64,000 nucleotides of DNA from Bidens hawaiensis (GCA_021521415.1 JAIQDT010000229.1:682001-746000), one strand, 5' to 3'. Shown: positions 44,801 through 57,946, counted from the first letter of the stretch. Notes: a model not told the origin generated them from the sequence alone. Numbers and translations: made by a program.

Positions 44801-45773
44801 GTCCCTTAATGGAGCATGTTCTATCATCACCTAGCTTTACTACCCCAAGATCCTCTAATTTCAAATCCTTAAAACCTTCTCTATTAGGTGTCCTATGGTA
44901 TGAACACCCTGAATCCATAATCCAACCACCATTACAACTATCCTTAGATACTACACATACATCTGCACTGTCATAACCATCCAAAGGATCATCTACATTG
45001 TTACCTTGAGGCTTAGAAGAACCTTCTGATTTCTTCTTCTTATTTCTTTCAGGATAATCCCTCTTTAAGTGTTTATCCGAATTACAAATAAAACACCTCA
45101 TGATTCTTTTTGGTTTTGACTTAGACCTTCCTGCACCTTTTGTTCTTTGACTCCTCTGTTCTAGTCTTCCTCTTACAAATAAGCCATCACCCATATCTTC
45201 TTGAGTTTCCACCCTTTTATTCAGTTCTTTGGAATTTAGGGCAGCAAGAACATCTTCCATGGATAGTGTATCCCTCCCATACATGAGAGTATCCACAAAA
45301 TGTTCATAGGTTGAAGGCAAAGATGAGAGAAAGATGATTGCCTGATCTTCATCTTCTAATTCAACTTCAATATTCTCTAGATCAAGAATTATTTTGTTGA
45401 ATTCATTAGTATGACTTTCTAATGACTTACCCGGAGTCATTTGGAAAGTGTAGAGTCTTTTCTTCAAATATAGCCTATTTGCTAGTGATTTGGTCATGTA
45501 CAGGGTTTCAAGTTTTGCCCAAACTCCAGTCGCCGTGATTTCCTTTGAGACTTCACGAAGAACACGATCACCGAGGCTTAAAATGATTGTTGAATGTGCC
45601 TTCTCTAAGATATCTTTCTTTTCTTCATCTGTAAACCCTTCTGGCATGTTTGGCTCTCCTGACAAGGCATCGGAGATACCTTGTTGAACCAGTAGAGCCC
45701 TCATTTTCACCCTCTAGAGCGAGAAATCATTCTTACCATCGAATTTCTCCAATTCGAACTTCGTTGACACCAT
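41830..45773 (-). pseudogene. Copia gag-pol polyprotein, disabled
   Basis: Starts at ATG 45,773. Gag is followed by a zinc knuckle whose last Cys is Tyr (CFICNSDKHLKRDY), protease with MDSGCSYH, the pre-integrase LWHNRLRH, an integrase core with RTDNG and GLVERMNRTL, RT with YVDDML, and RNase H with TKAEYVAL. Six in-frame stops were located: near 45,717 (likely Trp to TAG), about 44,468, about 44,335 (likely Trp to TAG), about 43,748, about 43,530 and about 42,065. One frameshift lies near 43,120. Several stops fit C-to-T decay. No function expected. Confidence 0.88.
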
Positions 45774-45832
45774 CTTGATTGACTTCAGCGGAACAAATGA
45801 TCAATTTCTTTAGATTCGAGCCAACGAGGCTC

Positions 45833-47042
45833 TGACATAGGCTGTCGCGGTCTACTCAAACAATTAATTTTAAGACTTAAATACCTATAATAAGTACGGG
45901 TAAGTAAGGTCGTCTCCTCAGGGACTCAAGGAAAGTGCTAATTTTAATACTACTAATTTAATTATTAAACTAAGTCGGACAGACGATGTCAAGCGGTTTT
46001 TAGAAAAAGATTAATTAAAACTAAATAATTACTTAAAAACGATTTGTAAATAATATTAATGAAAAGCTTTCATTCTAGGTTCGGGTTATGTGTTCCATAC
46101 GTTAATCACAGATTCTCTCGTCTTTGGTGTTATAATAATTGCTAGTCCTATGGTTTGATTTATGATGATAAACGATACCCTAACCGAATTGTTGACACAA
46201 ATGAAACCGGACTCCACAATTGTCAAATCTATGTCTAGGAAAACAAACTCAATGATAAGGTTTGATGATTTTAGTTCAATGACACAACAGCTTAAACCCT
46301 AAATGTTGGTGAACAACCAAACAAACGTTACACAACTCAATAATCGCAAACACAAACTTTAATCAACCAAACAACTAATTAAGCAAGACAAATTCATATA
46401 AAATCAATCAAGCTATAACGATTAAACATAAGAATCTTATCATAACAGTATTTCACACAAAACCTTAGCCTAGAACGAACAAAAACTTAGCCAAGCATCG
46501 ACATATTGATTATATCACTTATCTTGATGAACATGCAAACCCGAGATGAACCGGAAGCCTTAGAATGATGGAAAATCGTCCTAAGCAGCCTCTTTTGCCT
46601 TTGGAAGTCATCAAAAACCGATTGGGGAGGTTAAGAGGTTTATATAAGGCAAACCTAAATTTTTGGCCGACTTAAGCATCTTCGTGTATCGCGAAGATGA
46701 TAGGCGCGCTTCTTCGCGTATCGCGAAGGACAAAATAGTCGCGGCCTGATTTCTGCAACTTCGCGTATCGCGAAGTTGCCGTTCTTTGCATCTTCGCGTA
46801 TCGCGAAGATGTAAAACTTTAGATTTTTTTATTTAATCTTCTTGAATGCCTCGTGATGCGTGCACGTCCAATCTCTCACTTCTCGATCTTCATTCAAAGC
46901 CCGTAAATATCCTCGTTAAGCTCTAAAGCTTCCAATGTTTTGAAAACACATAACAATGCTTGAAGTACCAATGTTCATTCGATTATTTAACTAAAATTAA
47001 CTAATTAATATATAAAATAAACCAACTTTTACCCAACCATCA
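45833..47042 (-). mobile_element. Solo LTR, family S, inside the Copia leader
   Basis: Termini TGACATAGG...CAACCATCA with a 5-bp duplication GGCTC (45,828-45,832 and 47,043-47,047). It is homologous to 21,355-22,549 but clearly more diverged than the two duplicate copies are from each other. It has the same TTCGCG palindromes at about 46,678-46,811. Confidence 0.82.
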
Positions 47043-47055
47043 GGCTCTGATACCA
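47043..47055 (-). promoter_or_regulatory. Copia primer-binding site, tRNA-iMet type, at the solo LTR insertion point
   Basis: TGGTATCAGAGCC in element orientation, two bases from the LTR. Its last five bases (GGCTC on the plus strand) are the solo LTR target duplication, so the site is separated from gag by 1.2 kb. Confidence 0.85.
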
Positions 47056-47057
47056 AT

Positions 47058-47189
47058 TGTTATGAAATTGGATCAATGAATCAATATCAAGAACAATCAA
47101 CACTACTATTATTATCACGAATTGAAATTACAGACTATAGTGATTGATTACAGAGAAAAACAAGAAACGAAAGTAAAACCCTAACTACG
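47058..47189 (-). repeat. Copia 5' LTR, truncated
   Basis: Matches 41,511-41,643 and then stops at CTAACTACG, where Athila-like LTR sequence begins. About 170 bases of the LTR are missing. Confidence 0.8.
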
Positions 47190-47310
47190 CATTGGAGACT
47201 TTAACGAGCATGGAATGATATCTTGAGATGACCGGAGCATAACTTGAAGTCTTTGGAAGTGTTAGAAGGATTTGAGAAGAGTTTGGATGAGAAACATAAA
47301 GCCGATGCTA
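47190..47310 (+). repeat. Athila-like LTR fragment, 121 bp
   Basis: Matches 14,772-14,893 (ATTGGAGACTT to GCCGATGCTA). Together with the fragment at 3,997-4,476 it shows that both units once had Athila-like LTR sequence between the left block and segment F, later trimmed differently. Confidence 0.8.
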
Positions 47311-47985
47311 TGAAGCAACTTGGGTTCAATTCCCTGTTTTAGTAGTTTTTCTAATTTTATATTTCATTTTCTTTTCAAATTGGTTGTATAAGTTTTAGAA
47401 AACGTCACCCGATAGAAATCAAATTTAATTGATTTCATGAAATATACATATACATCTTCTTATATTTAATTAAGTGGTGTTTGCATTTGTAGTCAGTAAA
47501 TATATGCTTTCATCATTTTAATGACTATTTTAGTTTCAACATAAACAATAAACATTGCCTTTATTATGAGTGTTGATTATTTGAAAAATTTTTGCATTTG
47601 TTACATTGAAAGGGAGCTCCTTCAAAAAGTTGCGGTCGAAGATGTAATGCAACATTTTTAAAAGATGAAAACTCATACAGAACAACTATAGAGTGTTATT
47701 TTCTTTTTTAATTCAAAAACACCATCGTATTTATATCATGTGTTTTCTAATTTCTAATAACGATTTTGTTTTTAGTTATTATGTCATATTTTTTTATGTC
47801 CATGACCTAAACCGAACGACCCGAACCGTCAAAACGACCAGACAATACACATTTAGGTTACTTTGAATCGATACGAACGATGAACCCACTGGCAAAAAAT
47901 TGTTGGATCCGCCGCTGATTAAACATGCTTTTGTATTTATTTTCAGTTATGTATGTTTATGTATATATATATATATATATATATA

Positions 47986-48687
47986 GGGAGAGGATTAAAA
48001 GAAAACTCACCTTTAAAGAGAAAACTAAAAAACTCCTAAAAACTTTTAAAGAATTATTTTTAATTAAAAATAAAAAAATATTTTCAAAATTCTGTTTTTG
48101 CCATTATTCTTATATTTTCTTATATTTCACTCAAAAAATAAAAAAAACAAAAAAAAACCGTTGTAATGCACATACGTATTACTATGCGATAGCGTTGTAT
48201 TACACATGTGTATTACTATGTACTTTTGAGTTTAATAGTGTTTTATTGCATATATTCAATATTTGTGTATTGTATGTGTGTAATAGTGTTGTATTATATA
48301 GAAAAAAAATAATAATAAAATAAAATTCGATGTGGTGCACATGTGCGTTAATGTTGTATTACACATATGTACTATTGTGTATTCGATGTGTGTATTAGTC
48401 TTATATTGCATATATAAAATAGTGTGTATCAAATATGTGCAATAGTGTTGTATTATATGCAATACAAACACTTTTGCATATATGCAATACATACTATTAC
48501 ACATGCGCACTATACCAACGAGGTTATCCACAAGTTTTTTTTTTTGAACCAATAACAATATATAAAAATAATGGAAAAAAAAGAAACTACAAAAAAAATT
48601 TAAAAAAAGTTAAAAATAGTTTTTTTAGAAGTTTTTATGAGTATTTAAGTTTTCTCTTTAAGAGGAGTTTTTACTAGAACCCACCCC
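47986..48687. mobile_element. TA-targeted MITE, family 2, copy 3
   Basis: The same left (GGGAGAGGATTAAAAGAAAA) and right (TTACTAGAACCCACCCC) ends and TA flanks as at 5,720-6,427. Confidence 0.6.
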
Positions 48688-48692
48688 TATAC

Positions 48693-48743
<51 letters not shown>

Positions 48744-48837
48744 GTTATGATGCGTGTTCGAAAAAACTTGCATATATTTGTTGTGTTTTTAGTGTTAAGG
48801 AAAATCCAGATTTTTTTTATAAAACGAGTCAGATGCC

Positions 48838-49080
48838 TTTAGCAGCGACAAAGTCGGTGCTATTACTCTTTGGGAGTTCGCCGGAAAAGTATTAGCGGTG
48901 ACTAATTAGCGGCGAATTTGACTTTAGTGACCACACCTTTTAGCGGAGACATTATTAGTGGTGACAGATCATCAATAGCAACTAAGAACTAGCGGCAACT
49001 CAACAGCGGCGACATGTTGTCGCTAGTACTTTTAGCGGCGACATTTGGGGCTTTAGCAACGAATTTTGTCGTCGTTAAAA
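48838..49080. mobile_element. CACTA-like subterminal repeat region, copy 3
   Basis: The same cluster of TAGCGGCGACA-type words as 6,556-6,806. No transposase. Confidence 0.4.
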
Positions 49081-49354
49081 CTTAAACGTTTTGTAATGAT
49101 GTTGACAATAAGGGCACATAACTCCTCAGAAACCGTTATGTGTATGTTTAGTAGTGATGACTCAGGATGAGGCATACTGAGTTTGTTGAAAGGATTGGTG
49201 ATTGTGTCTTAATGGTTTATGAAAATTCTTTCGAGTCTGTAAGCATCATTCACCAGCTTTAGCTAATGTATTTTAAAAAGTGTTTTCAAGTAATTAGGAG
49301 TAAGTTAACTACAAGGATTGAAAGTGAGAGCAATAGAAGAATCTTTAGGCGATA

Positions 49355-49456
49355 CATACTCCTCGTGGTTCGACACCCTACTTACCCTAACTAGTTTAAG
49401 GTGATTAGGACACTGATTTATATTGTTTTTGACTAGATAGCGACAGTGTAGCATCA
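49355..49456 (+). repeat. Stub of the Athila-like 5' LTR (unit 2)
   Basis: Matches 7,075-7,176 and ends TAGCATCA. The same truncation point as unit 1 shows the F/LTR join was present before the 26-kb duplication. Confidence 0.8.
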
Positions 49457-49459
49457 AAA

Positions 49460-49477
49460 TGGCGCCATTGCCAGGGA
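49460..49477 (+). promoter_or_regulatory. Primer-binding site, tRNA-Asp type (unit 2)
   Basis: TGGCGCCATTGCCAGGGA, identical to 7,180-7,197. Confidence 0.7.
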
Positions 49478-49614
49478 GTTAGTGCGCTTAGTGTTTTTGT
49501 GATTAATTTATTTCTTTGTTTAGTTTAGTTTAATTTAGTTTTTGTTTTTAATTTTGGTTTAGTTTTATTTTCCCGTTTTATACGGGGTGTGTTAGTTGTG
49601 CAGGTAACAGGTTT

Positions 49615-52600
49615 ATGCACACCCGCAATTCAAGAAGAGGTTCTCCATTGATTTATGAGCCAGAGATTGAACGTTTAGCTCGGCAGAACCGAGCTCAGAT
49701 CAGGCAGCCAGACATGGAAGGTCAGAACCAAAACCAGAATTAAAACCAAAACCCACCACCCGAGATCAATATTTTCCAACCCGAGCCTAACCCACCGAAT
49801 AACCAAAATCCACCCAATAAAGACTAGTTACCACCAATAAACACAAATCAGCAACCCCAAAATTCAGCCCGACAATCCAGAAACCGAAACCGAAACCATG
49901 ACAAACCCTGGCCATCAGCCCCGAACAATACCCCTCTTCACCGACAGCCGATTATTCGAGATTTTGACCATGTCAGTATTCATACTGAATATGTAGAAGA
50001 GGGAGATGAGGAGGAATGGGAACTGAGGAATGAAGGCAGTAATGGGGATGATTGGAGAATTAGAAGGAATAACGGGTTTGAACCGAGAAATGAAGACGCG
50101 GGTTTGCATGTTGAAGATGTTGAGGAGGTTGAGGAACTGGTCAGGGTGAGAGGTGACAGGTGGAGGAACATAAACCAAGACAGAGATGGAGTTGGAAGAT
50201 ATCGGGAGGAACGAAGACATCCAATTCAAGTTAACCGACCAGCTTTTGAGGAACCGAGGGCCAGACGAAGGAATTATGGGCCTCCGATTCAGGGTGTTAA
50301 TAGTCGGTTCAGACCGGCTATTTCAGATGGTGCCTCACCGATTGTCCCACAGGTTCACATACTGGGACAACCGACATTCAAATCTCGTCCGTCCTACATT
50401 AACATAGTTCCCCACTTTCACGAACTGGGATCTGAAGACCCGTATTCACACTTGTCAGATTTTTCAGCTATTTGCGGGTCTAGCGGTGACGGTACATACG
50501 ATTAGGATGAGGTTCGGTTGCGGTTGTTCCCGTTTTCACTAAAAGACAAAAAAAAACACTGGTTCAACTCGCTACCGATGCACAATATTGAGAGCTGGGG
50601 TAAGATGCAGCAGGTTTTCCTTAACGAGTATTATTCACAGTCAAAGACCATCGAGGCCCGAAGGGAGATTCGACATTTTTCACAGTTACCGAGTGAGTTA
50701 TTTCATGAGTCCTTTACTCGTTATAAGGAAATGATTAGGAAGTTCCCACACCATCAGATCGAGTTGTGGGAATTGGTTAAGTTTTTTATTGACGGGTTGA
50801 CATATGAGGACAGAAAATATTTGAAGGCTTCTTGTAATGGTCAGTTGTTTAATCAGCCTGAGGAGGATAACTGGGATTTTTTGGAGTTTATGTGTGAAGA
50901 CTCCAAGTCAGAGGAAGCTGCAGAACGAAGACGGAAACAGGTGGTCACCAGATCAATTAAATCAGCCTCGAGTAAATTAGAGAGAATTGTGGAGTTGGAA
51001 AGAGAACTCGCAGGTTATAGACGAGAGAAAAAGAAAGAGGTTGGTAAAGTCGGGGTGAAGTTCCCGGTTTGTGCAGAGCCTGGTGAGTTGGGGCATAAGA
51101 TAGAAAATTGCCTCTAGTTTGATGAGGACGAGTATCCCGACGAGGAGAAGGTTAGTTATGCGTACGGGGATTCCAAAGGCCAAGGGTTTAATTCAAACAC
51201 CTATCACCCGGGCCTGAGAAACCACCCGAACTTCAGTTACGGGAACGCCGCGGGTCAGTCAAATCTGAACTTTCAGGGGTCTAGTCAAAACCGACAGCAG
51301 AACAGCTACCGTCAGGGCGGTTATCAGTAGGGTTCATACAATCAGAAGAGCAGTCGGGAGTATAACAGAGATGTTTACTAGGGTAACAGTTCATCGGTTA
51401 ATCAGAATGAGGACCAGCAGAAGGGTAACTCAGGTAATTCAAATGAGTTGGTACATTCGAAGTTAGATGCGTTGTTGAAGTTGGTGACAGATAATCAGAA
51501 AGAGATGCAGAAACAGTTTGAGTTGAGAGATAAGTCTTCAGAGGCGATGTCGAAACAGATTGGTCAACTTGCAGAAAATGTGGCGAGATTTTAGAAAAAC
51601 GCGGGTCAGTTACCGAGCGATACCATAGTAAACCCGCAACACTTCAGTTCAAGTTCAAAGAAAGGAAACAATGTGTACATCAATGCGGTAAGTCTTTTAC
51701 CTCATTTTGAAATTACTAGTGTTGAAGTTGATGCACCACCACAGTTTTTGAGGGGGTGGTGAAAGAGTTTAGTGATGAGAATAATTATGTTGGTCAAAAG
51801 AAAACAATTTTCCAAAATGAATCGAAACTAAAAACGAATGAAACGTCTTTTTGTGAAAATTGTACTTGTGAAAACTATTTAAATGGTAAATTGACCAACA
51901 ACAGAAATGAGGAGATGGAGGATAATACTACCTCAGGTAAACTCCAAGACCCGGGAGTGCCATTTTTATCAATTCAAATTGGGGAATTTAAAACTGATTG
52001 GGCACTTCTAGATCTTGGAGCATGTGTTAGTATCATGCCCGGTAGTTTAAATGATTAGTATGAATTTGGCCCGCTAGAAAGGGTAAACACCACCGTGGTG
52101 TTGGCGGATCAAACTCATACACTTCCTCGGGGCATGGCTACTAATGTAATGGTCCAGGTGGATGAATTTTCCTACCCAGTTGACTTTCTTGTACTCGATT
52201 ATGCTAAAGGAAATAATACACAATCTGCAGTCGTACTGGGTAGGCCATTCCTTGCCACAGCACATGCGGCAATTGATTGTGCTAAGGGCATTTTGGGAAT
52301 TAAGTGTGGGAATCGTGATAAACAGTTATCATTATTTGGAAATGCTACTAACCCTTGAGAAAGGATCATACAAAAGAGAAATGTTTTGTGACTGACAAAA
52401 ATGAGATAAATGGTAGCATGAAGGTGAAAGGACGGAATGAGATATTGCATGGAGTTAGAGATAATAAGGAAGTAGCAACAAGAAAGAGAAAGAATATGAA
52501 AAGGAAAGAGGTAAAGAAACCACCTGAATTTGATTTAGAATGGAGGTTGGAAATGTTTGGGCCGGATTCTGGTGTGTTAAAAGATTGGGAGTAACCTCTT

Positions 52601-52660
52601 GAGGATGAGCTTTTATGTAACGAGAAGGCTGCATGGAAACGGGCCAGCCGCCCACCTTGA
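49615..52660 (+). pseudogene. Athila-like gag-protease pseudogene, copy 2
   Basis: The same layout as 7,335-12,523 but without the solo LTR, so gag runs uninterrupted across 50,518-51,117. It shares the early stops, the TAG at about 50,503 and the frameshift near 51,746 with unit 1. The knuckle Cys is Pro here. Copy-specific changes include a stop after NCL at about 51,115, a 22-bp deletion near 52,356 and a stop at about 52,592. The protease LLDLGA is kept. No RT or integrase. Confidence 0.8.
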
Positions 52661-54784
52661 ATGTCATAAAATTTTCAAAAGGGTGGTAATTGTACATTTT
52701 GTATATTTTTAGTTTGCATTTTTTTTATATTACTAATTGTATTTCAAGCGTACCATCGTAGCAAAAGCTAAGTGTGGGGATACCGCAAGGAAAAAGTTGG
52801 GATTTTGATGTGTGCGGTAAAGTTATGTCTGAAAACTAGGTTTCAGTTAAGCTACCCAAAGTGCTTTCATGTTCTTTTTTGTTGTGGTTAATCCAGGTAC
52901 GTGTATATTTTGTTGTATTGGAACTTTGTGGGTGTAGTTCACTATAAACCCTCACGAGACCTCACTCGTCCACCCGGGCTACCGGGGGGTTTAAAGGGCT
53001 TGTTGCATAAGCTAAATGCAGCCGTGATTCCTACGAAAGTGAGTTAGGTCTTTTAACATTTTAACTCATTTAACAAAATTTATTATGAAACTTAAATAAT
53101 TCGGCTCCGTAATAAATTTTAATAAAATGAACTAACACTTCATTTTTTGCAAAATTCTTAAAAGACCTATGTCTTACACACGGTGAGAAGCTTTCTTCTA
53201 CACGTTTTAAGATTTTGTTGATTTAGTTTTAGTCTTTGGAGAAGACGATTTTTCACAAGGGTTTGCGAGCCATTTTTTTAGTATTGTCTTATTAGCCATA
53301 TCAGGTGATTGCAGTTTCATAATCTATTTTGTTATTTTAGTTTACATGTTGAGAGTGTAATTGTAGATTTTTGTGTTAGAACTATCACATTAGAGCCCGA
53401 TTTTTAAATTGTTAAACATTCAATTTCAACCTCGTCCCTCAAATGTTCGTTAATTATTTTAAAATTTTAACATTGAGGACAATGTCAACCTCAAGTGTGG
53501 GGATGGGGGAAATTGAAAATTTTAGCCCGATAGTACCTCGAAGAGTATTCAGAAACCTAAGTTATTAACTGTTAGTTATTGCTATTAATGTCAAGTTAGA
53601 GGTCTTTGGTCATGGTTGGTTTTCAGCTTCTTGATAGTTTTCCTGATAAATGTTTTTAAAATGAGAAGTTGAAAATGGAATCGTTTAGGCGGGGATAACG
53701 AGTCAAGGGGACGGGTATACATGTTTCATATCGGCAGTCTTTATTTCCAGACATATTGTGAGATTAGCCCATATACTTAATACACATATTATATAGTAAA
53801 TACAAAACATGTCTTGTCATTTCTTGAGGGAAACCGGTATGTTTTACAGAATTAGAACTTGCTTGTCACATGCTTTTCAAGATCTTAATACCACTACCTG
53901 TATGAGATTAGGACTTTAGAAAACCCGTTCCGTACATATTTCCTCACTAAATAAATTCCTTACCCGACATTATCCCTTAGAATCCCGTTTGGACCTTATC
54001 CTTTTTCGTTTACTAAACTGAACATTACACACCATTGCAGCCTTAGCCTTTATTTTATTTTAACCCGTGTAATGAAATCCAGTTTGTTATCGAGTCGTAT
54101 ATATATCGAGTGGTATTTAGTCAGACGAGTTGAAAAGTTATAAAGTCTGAGTTGTAATTATTAGTTTAAAAAAAATCTGAAAAATCAGCAAAAAGACAAA
54201 AAGAAATTATCAGTTTAGTATTTCAGTTGTTATTAGCAGTTGAGTATGTAAATAGCAGTTGATTGTGTAATTAGTTCGTTTGTATTCGTGAGTCTGTATA
54301 TTGGTTTGTTTAACAGGGTTTCATCCACCCGAGTCACTAAATAAGCCTAATCCGCACCCAAACCTAATCCTCAGCAAAACCCTTAGTCCGAGTCTTTATG
54401 CAACCGGTGGTTAATGGGTGGAGATAAGACTGACCGGCAAGCTTATTAAGTTGTAACTCATATTAGGTATTTTGAGGGCAGAGACATATACTGGCACATC
54501 TTTTGCTAGTCCAGATATTAAACCGAGAGGAGTGTTGATAGTGTGAGAGGTATGAACATGTATGCCCTAACCGGAAACAAAGTAACTTGTCTAGGCGGTT
54601 CTAAAGTTTTATTGTAACATTAACTTTATTTGTGGGTTGTCAATCTAGAAAGTGTCAGTCTGGGAAACTGGGTATGACCTTAAACCTTGCTAGTATTAAT
54701 GGTGATAATTAATATACCTATGATGGAGGTTGATGTTTACCTTAGAGTTTTGCTTGAGGGCAAGCAAAAGATAAGTGTGGGATG
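52661..54784 (+). other. Non-coding 3' internal region of the Athila-like element (unit 2)
   Basis: Matches 12,524-14,648 with scattered substitutions. It ends with the purine tract AGTGTGGGATG before the LTR. No coding remnant recognised. Confidence 0.65.
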
Positions 54785-56055
54785 TGATGTTCGGGTATTT
54801 TGTATATAGATAGTGTGTTAATTATGTAGTTTTGTTTAGTATATTGTTAGAACTTTGGACTTCATACGTGCTTTTGTTTTTCAGGTCATTGATCGTTAAA
54901 GATGCTAAATTGGAGACTTGTACGAGCATGGAATGATATCTTGAGATGACCGGAGCATAACTTGAAGTCTTTGGAAGTGTTAGAAGGATTTGGGAAGAGT
55001 TTGAATGAGAAACCTAAAGCCGATGCTAAAACTGAACAAGATGTGTTCACAAAAAGCGACCATGAAGTAAAACAAGCATATCCTGGGCTAGAAAATGAGT
55101 TACGGGACCCATAATATATGAATTTTGAGTTTCTCGACGAGAAGAATCCAAATATGAGGTTATATTCCATCGCGTAGTGCGATGGAATAGGAATATGACC
55201 ATCGCGCTACGCGATGGTCCCTATAGTCGGGAAAGTTAGGGTTTGATGTTTTATTTCGTTTGGACGACCCTAGACGCCATCATTCACTATCCAGGCGATT
55301 TTCAGAGCAGAAGAGAGGAGAACCATCACTTCCAATCGTCTCAAGGTCCCGTGCATGATCCTATCCATCATAACCGAAGCCCGAGAGATGCCGAGACGCG
55401 GCTAGATCCTTCGAGTGATACCCGGGATATATAGTTTGTAATCTTTCAGTTATTTTCTCCTGTACTAGAACGATTGATTGTAATTATTTTGATATTAATC
55501 TATGAGTATTGATGTCTAGTATTGTTGTGCACAACGTCAGTTTAGGTTTATTTTGATCAGAACGATTAGTGTGCCAGTTGCTAGTTGCTATGATAATTGC
55601 TTATAGGATTGTTTTGACCTGTTAATAGCAAGAAAACATATGTTTGCCCTTAGTTGAGTCACACTGACAGAGACCGTTTGATAACCAGTGCCGTGTGTTA
55701 GCGAGCATGGATGCCTAAGGTTTAACCGGTTAGTCAGTCTGCAGTTGACATAGGATAGTTTATCTGTTAAGTTGCATGAGATTGCTATTTGATTGCTCAC
55801 TTGGATTCCCGTGTGTGATTTGCTTTGTTGACTGATTGAATCTTTGATTATTTGTTCGTTTACTAGAAAACCAAACTGTTTGCTAGTGTGATCAGCACTT
55901 TGTTAATTGAATCACTTCATAATGTTAGGAATCGGTTTCGCTTTACACTGACTACATACTCCTCGTGGTTCGCACCCTACTTACCCTGACTAGTTTAAGG
56001 TGATTAGGATACTGATTTGTATTGTTTTTGACTAGATAGCGAAAGTCTAGCATCA
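54785..56055 (+). repeat. Athila-like 3' LTR, copy 2 (1,271 bp)
   Basis: TGATGTTCGGG...TAGCATCA. It is slightly longer than the unit-1 copy, partly from a short duplication (AGTTGCTAGTTGCT near 55,576). It carries the CGCG palindromes at about 55,167-55,216. Confidence 0.8.
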
Positions 56056-56542
56056 CCGGTTTCAATGGAGCTTTTCCGGTTTATTTTTTTTGTTGGAAGG
56101 TTTTTGCTGGCGGTGTGTGGTTTGTTAGCAATGGCCATGAGGTATTGTGTGTTTTGAGCCTCTTTGTTTTGTAATGACTATTCTGATATGTCGATTTGAG
56201 TAAATTGGTTTTATTTTTTCTTTTTTATCTCTTTTTTTTTTGGTCAATATGGTTCTTTTCACAGTTTCGCAACCCGTGAGGTCAAAATATCTCCCGCGCA
56301 ATGCACGGGTTACAAAACCTATTTAATATAAAATACTATCCAATTTTTAATACTAACTAGTTAATTTTAAAAGATTTAGGTTACTTTGAAGATAGGCGTT
56401 TTGCATTAAACATGGACCTATATATGGTGACTGAATTACTTGCAGGAACCAAAATCTTGAGGCTGGAGTACTTCCTGCACAGAACGTCTATTTAAAATAT
56501 GAGAATGAACCGACATATAAATTGTAAATGAAAAATTAACAA

Positions 56543-56611
56543 TGTGGAACCATGGTCCGGTGGTAAGCAACTCTCTTTTCTTATGAAGCACCTGGGTTCA
56601 ATTCCCTGTTT
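56543..56611 (+). mobile_element. tRNA-derived SINE-like head, copy 3
   Basis: Box A-like TGGTCCGGTGG at 56,553 and box B GGGTTCAATTCCC at 56,594. Confidence 0.5.
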
Positions 56612-57263
56612 TAGTAGTTTTTCTAATTTTATATTTCATTTTCTTTTCTAACTGGTTGTATAAGTTTTAGAAAACATCACCCGATAGAAATCAAATTTAA
56701 TTGATTTCATGAAATATACATATACATCTTCTTATATTTAATTAAGTGGTGTTTGCATTTGTAGTCAGTAAATATATGCTTTCATCATTTTAATGACTAT
56801 TTTAGTTGAAAAAGTTACAATGACTATTTTAGTTGCAACATAAACAATAAACATCGTCTTTTATTATGAGTGATGAGTATTTGAATAATTTTTGCATTTG
56901 TTACATTGAAAGGGAGCTCCTTCAAAAAGTTGCGGTCGAAGATGTAATTCAACGTTTTTAAAAGATGAATAATCATACAGAACAACTATAGAGTGTTATT
57001 TTCTTTTTTAATTCAAAAGGACCATCGTATTTATATTATGTGTTTTTTTAATTTCTAATAACGATTTTGGTTTTAGTTATTATGTCATATTTTTTTATGT
57101 CCATGACCTAAATCAAACGACCCGAACCGTCAAAACGACCAGACCTTTGAATCGATACGAACGGTGAACCCACTGGCAAAAAATTGCTGGATCCGCCGCT
57201 GATTAAACATGCTTTTGTATTTATTTTCAGTTATGTATGTTTATGTATATATATATATATATA

Positions 57264-57946
57264 GGGAGAGGATTAAAAGAAAACTCACCTTTAAAGAGAA
57301 AACTAAAAAACTCCTAAAAACTTTTAAAGAATTATTTTTAATTAAAAATAAAAAAAATATTTTCAAAATTCTGTTTTAGCCATTATTCTTATATTTTCTT
57401 ATATTTCACTCAAAAAATAAAAAAAATCGTTGTAATGCACATACGTATTACTATGCGATAGCGTCGTATTACACATGTGTATTACTATGTACTTTTGAGT
57501 TTAATAGTGTTTTATTGCATATATTCAATATTTGTGTATTGTATATGTATAGTAATGTTGTATTATATGGAAAAAAAAATAATAAAATAAAAGTTGATAT
57601 GGTGCACATGTGCATTAATGTTGTATTACACATACGTACTAATGTGTATTCGATGTGTGTATTAGTCTTATATTGCATATATACAATAGCGTGTATCAAA
57701 TATGTGCAATAGGTTTGTATTCTATGCAATACAAACACTTTTGCATATATGCAATACACACTATTACACATGCGCACTATACCGATGAGGTTACTGACAA
57801 GTTTTTTTTTTTTTTTTTAATCAATAACAACATATAAGAATAATGGAAAAAAAAGAAACTTTAAAAAAAAATTTTAAGTTAAAAAAAAGTTTCTTAGGAG
57901 TTTTTAAGTTTTCTCTTTAAAAAGTGTTTTCACTAGAACTTACCCC
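57264..57946. mobile_element. TA-targeted MITE, family 2, copy 4
   Basis: Ends and TA flanks as in the other three copies; an A/T run is longer near 57,800. Confidence 0.6.

Larger units (their letters stand above)
41511..47189 (-). mobile_element. Decayed Ty1/Copia element (Tork/Tnt1-like) with a nested solo LTR
   Basis: Minus-strand order of 5' LTR remnant (47,058-47,189), primer-binding site, gag, protease, integrase, RT, RNase H, 3' LTR (41,511-41,814) is the Copia order. Gag and RT resemble the TNT 1-94 type. The right LTR is cut at 47,189, so no target duplication can be read. A family-S solo LTR lies at 45,833-47,042. Over the shared 132 bases the LTRs differ by two substitutions and one indel, so it is older than the Gypsy element, though the sample is small. 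Confidence 0.88.
47311..49354. repeat. Flank segment F, truncated (unit 2)
   Basis: Begins inside the SINE-like head (box B GGGTTCAATTCCC at about 47,321, box A missing) and matches 5,003-7,074. It includes a MITE (47,986-48,687) and a CACTA-like region (48,838-49,080). It ends at the same F/LTR join as unit 1. Confidence 0.8.
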
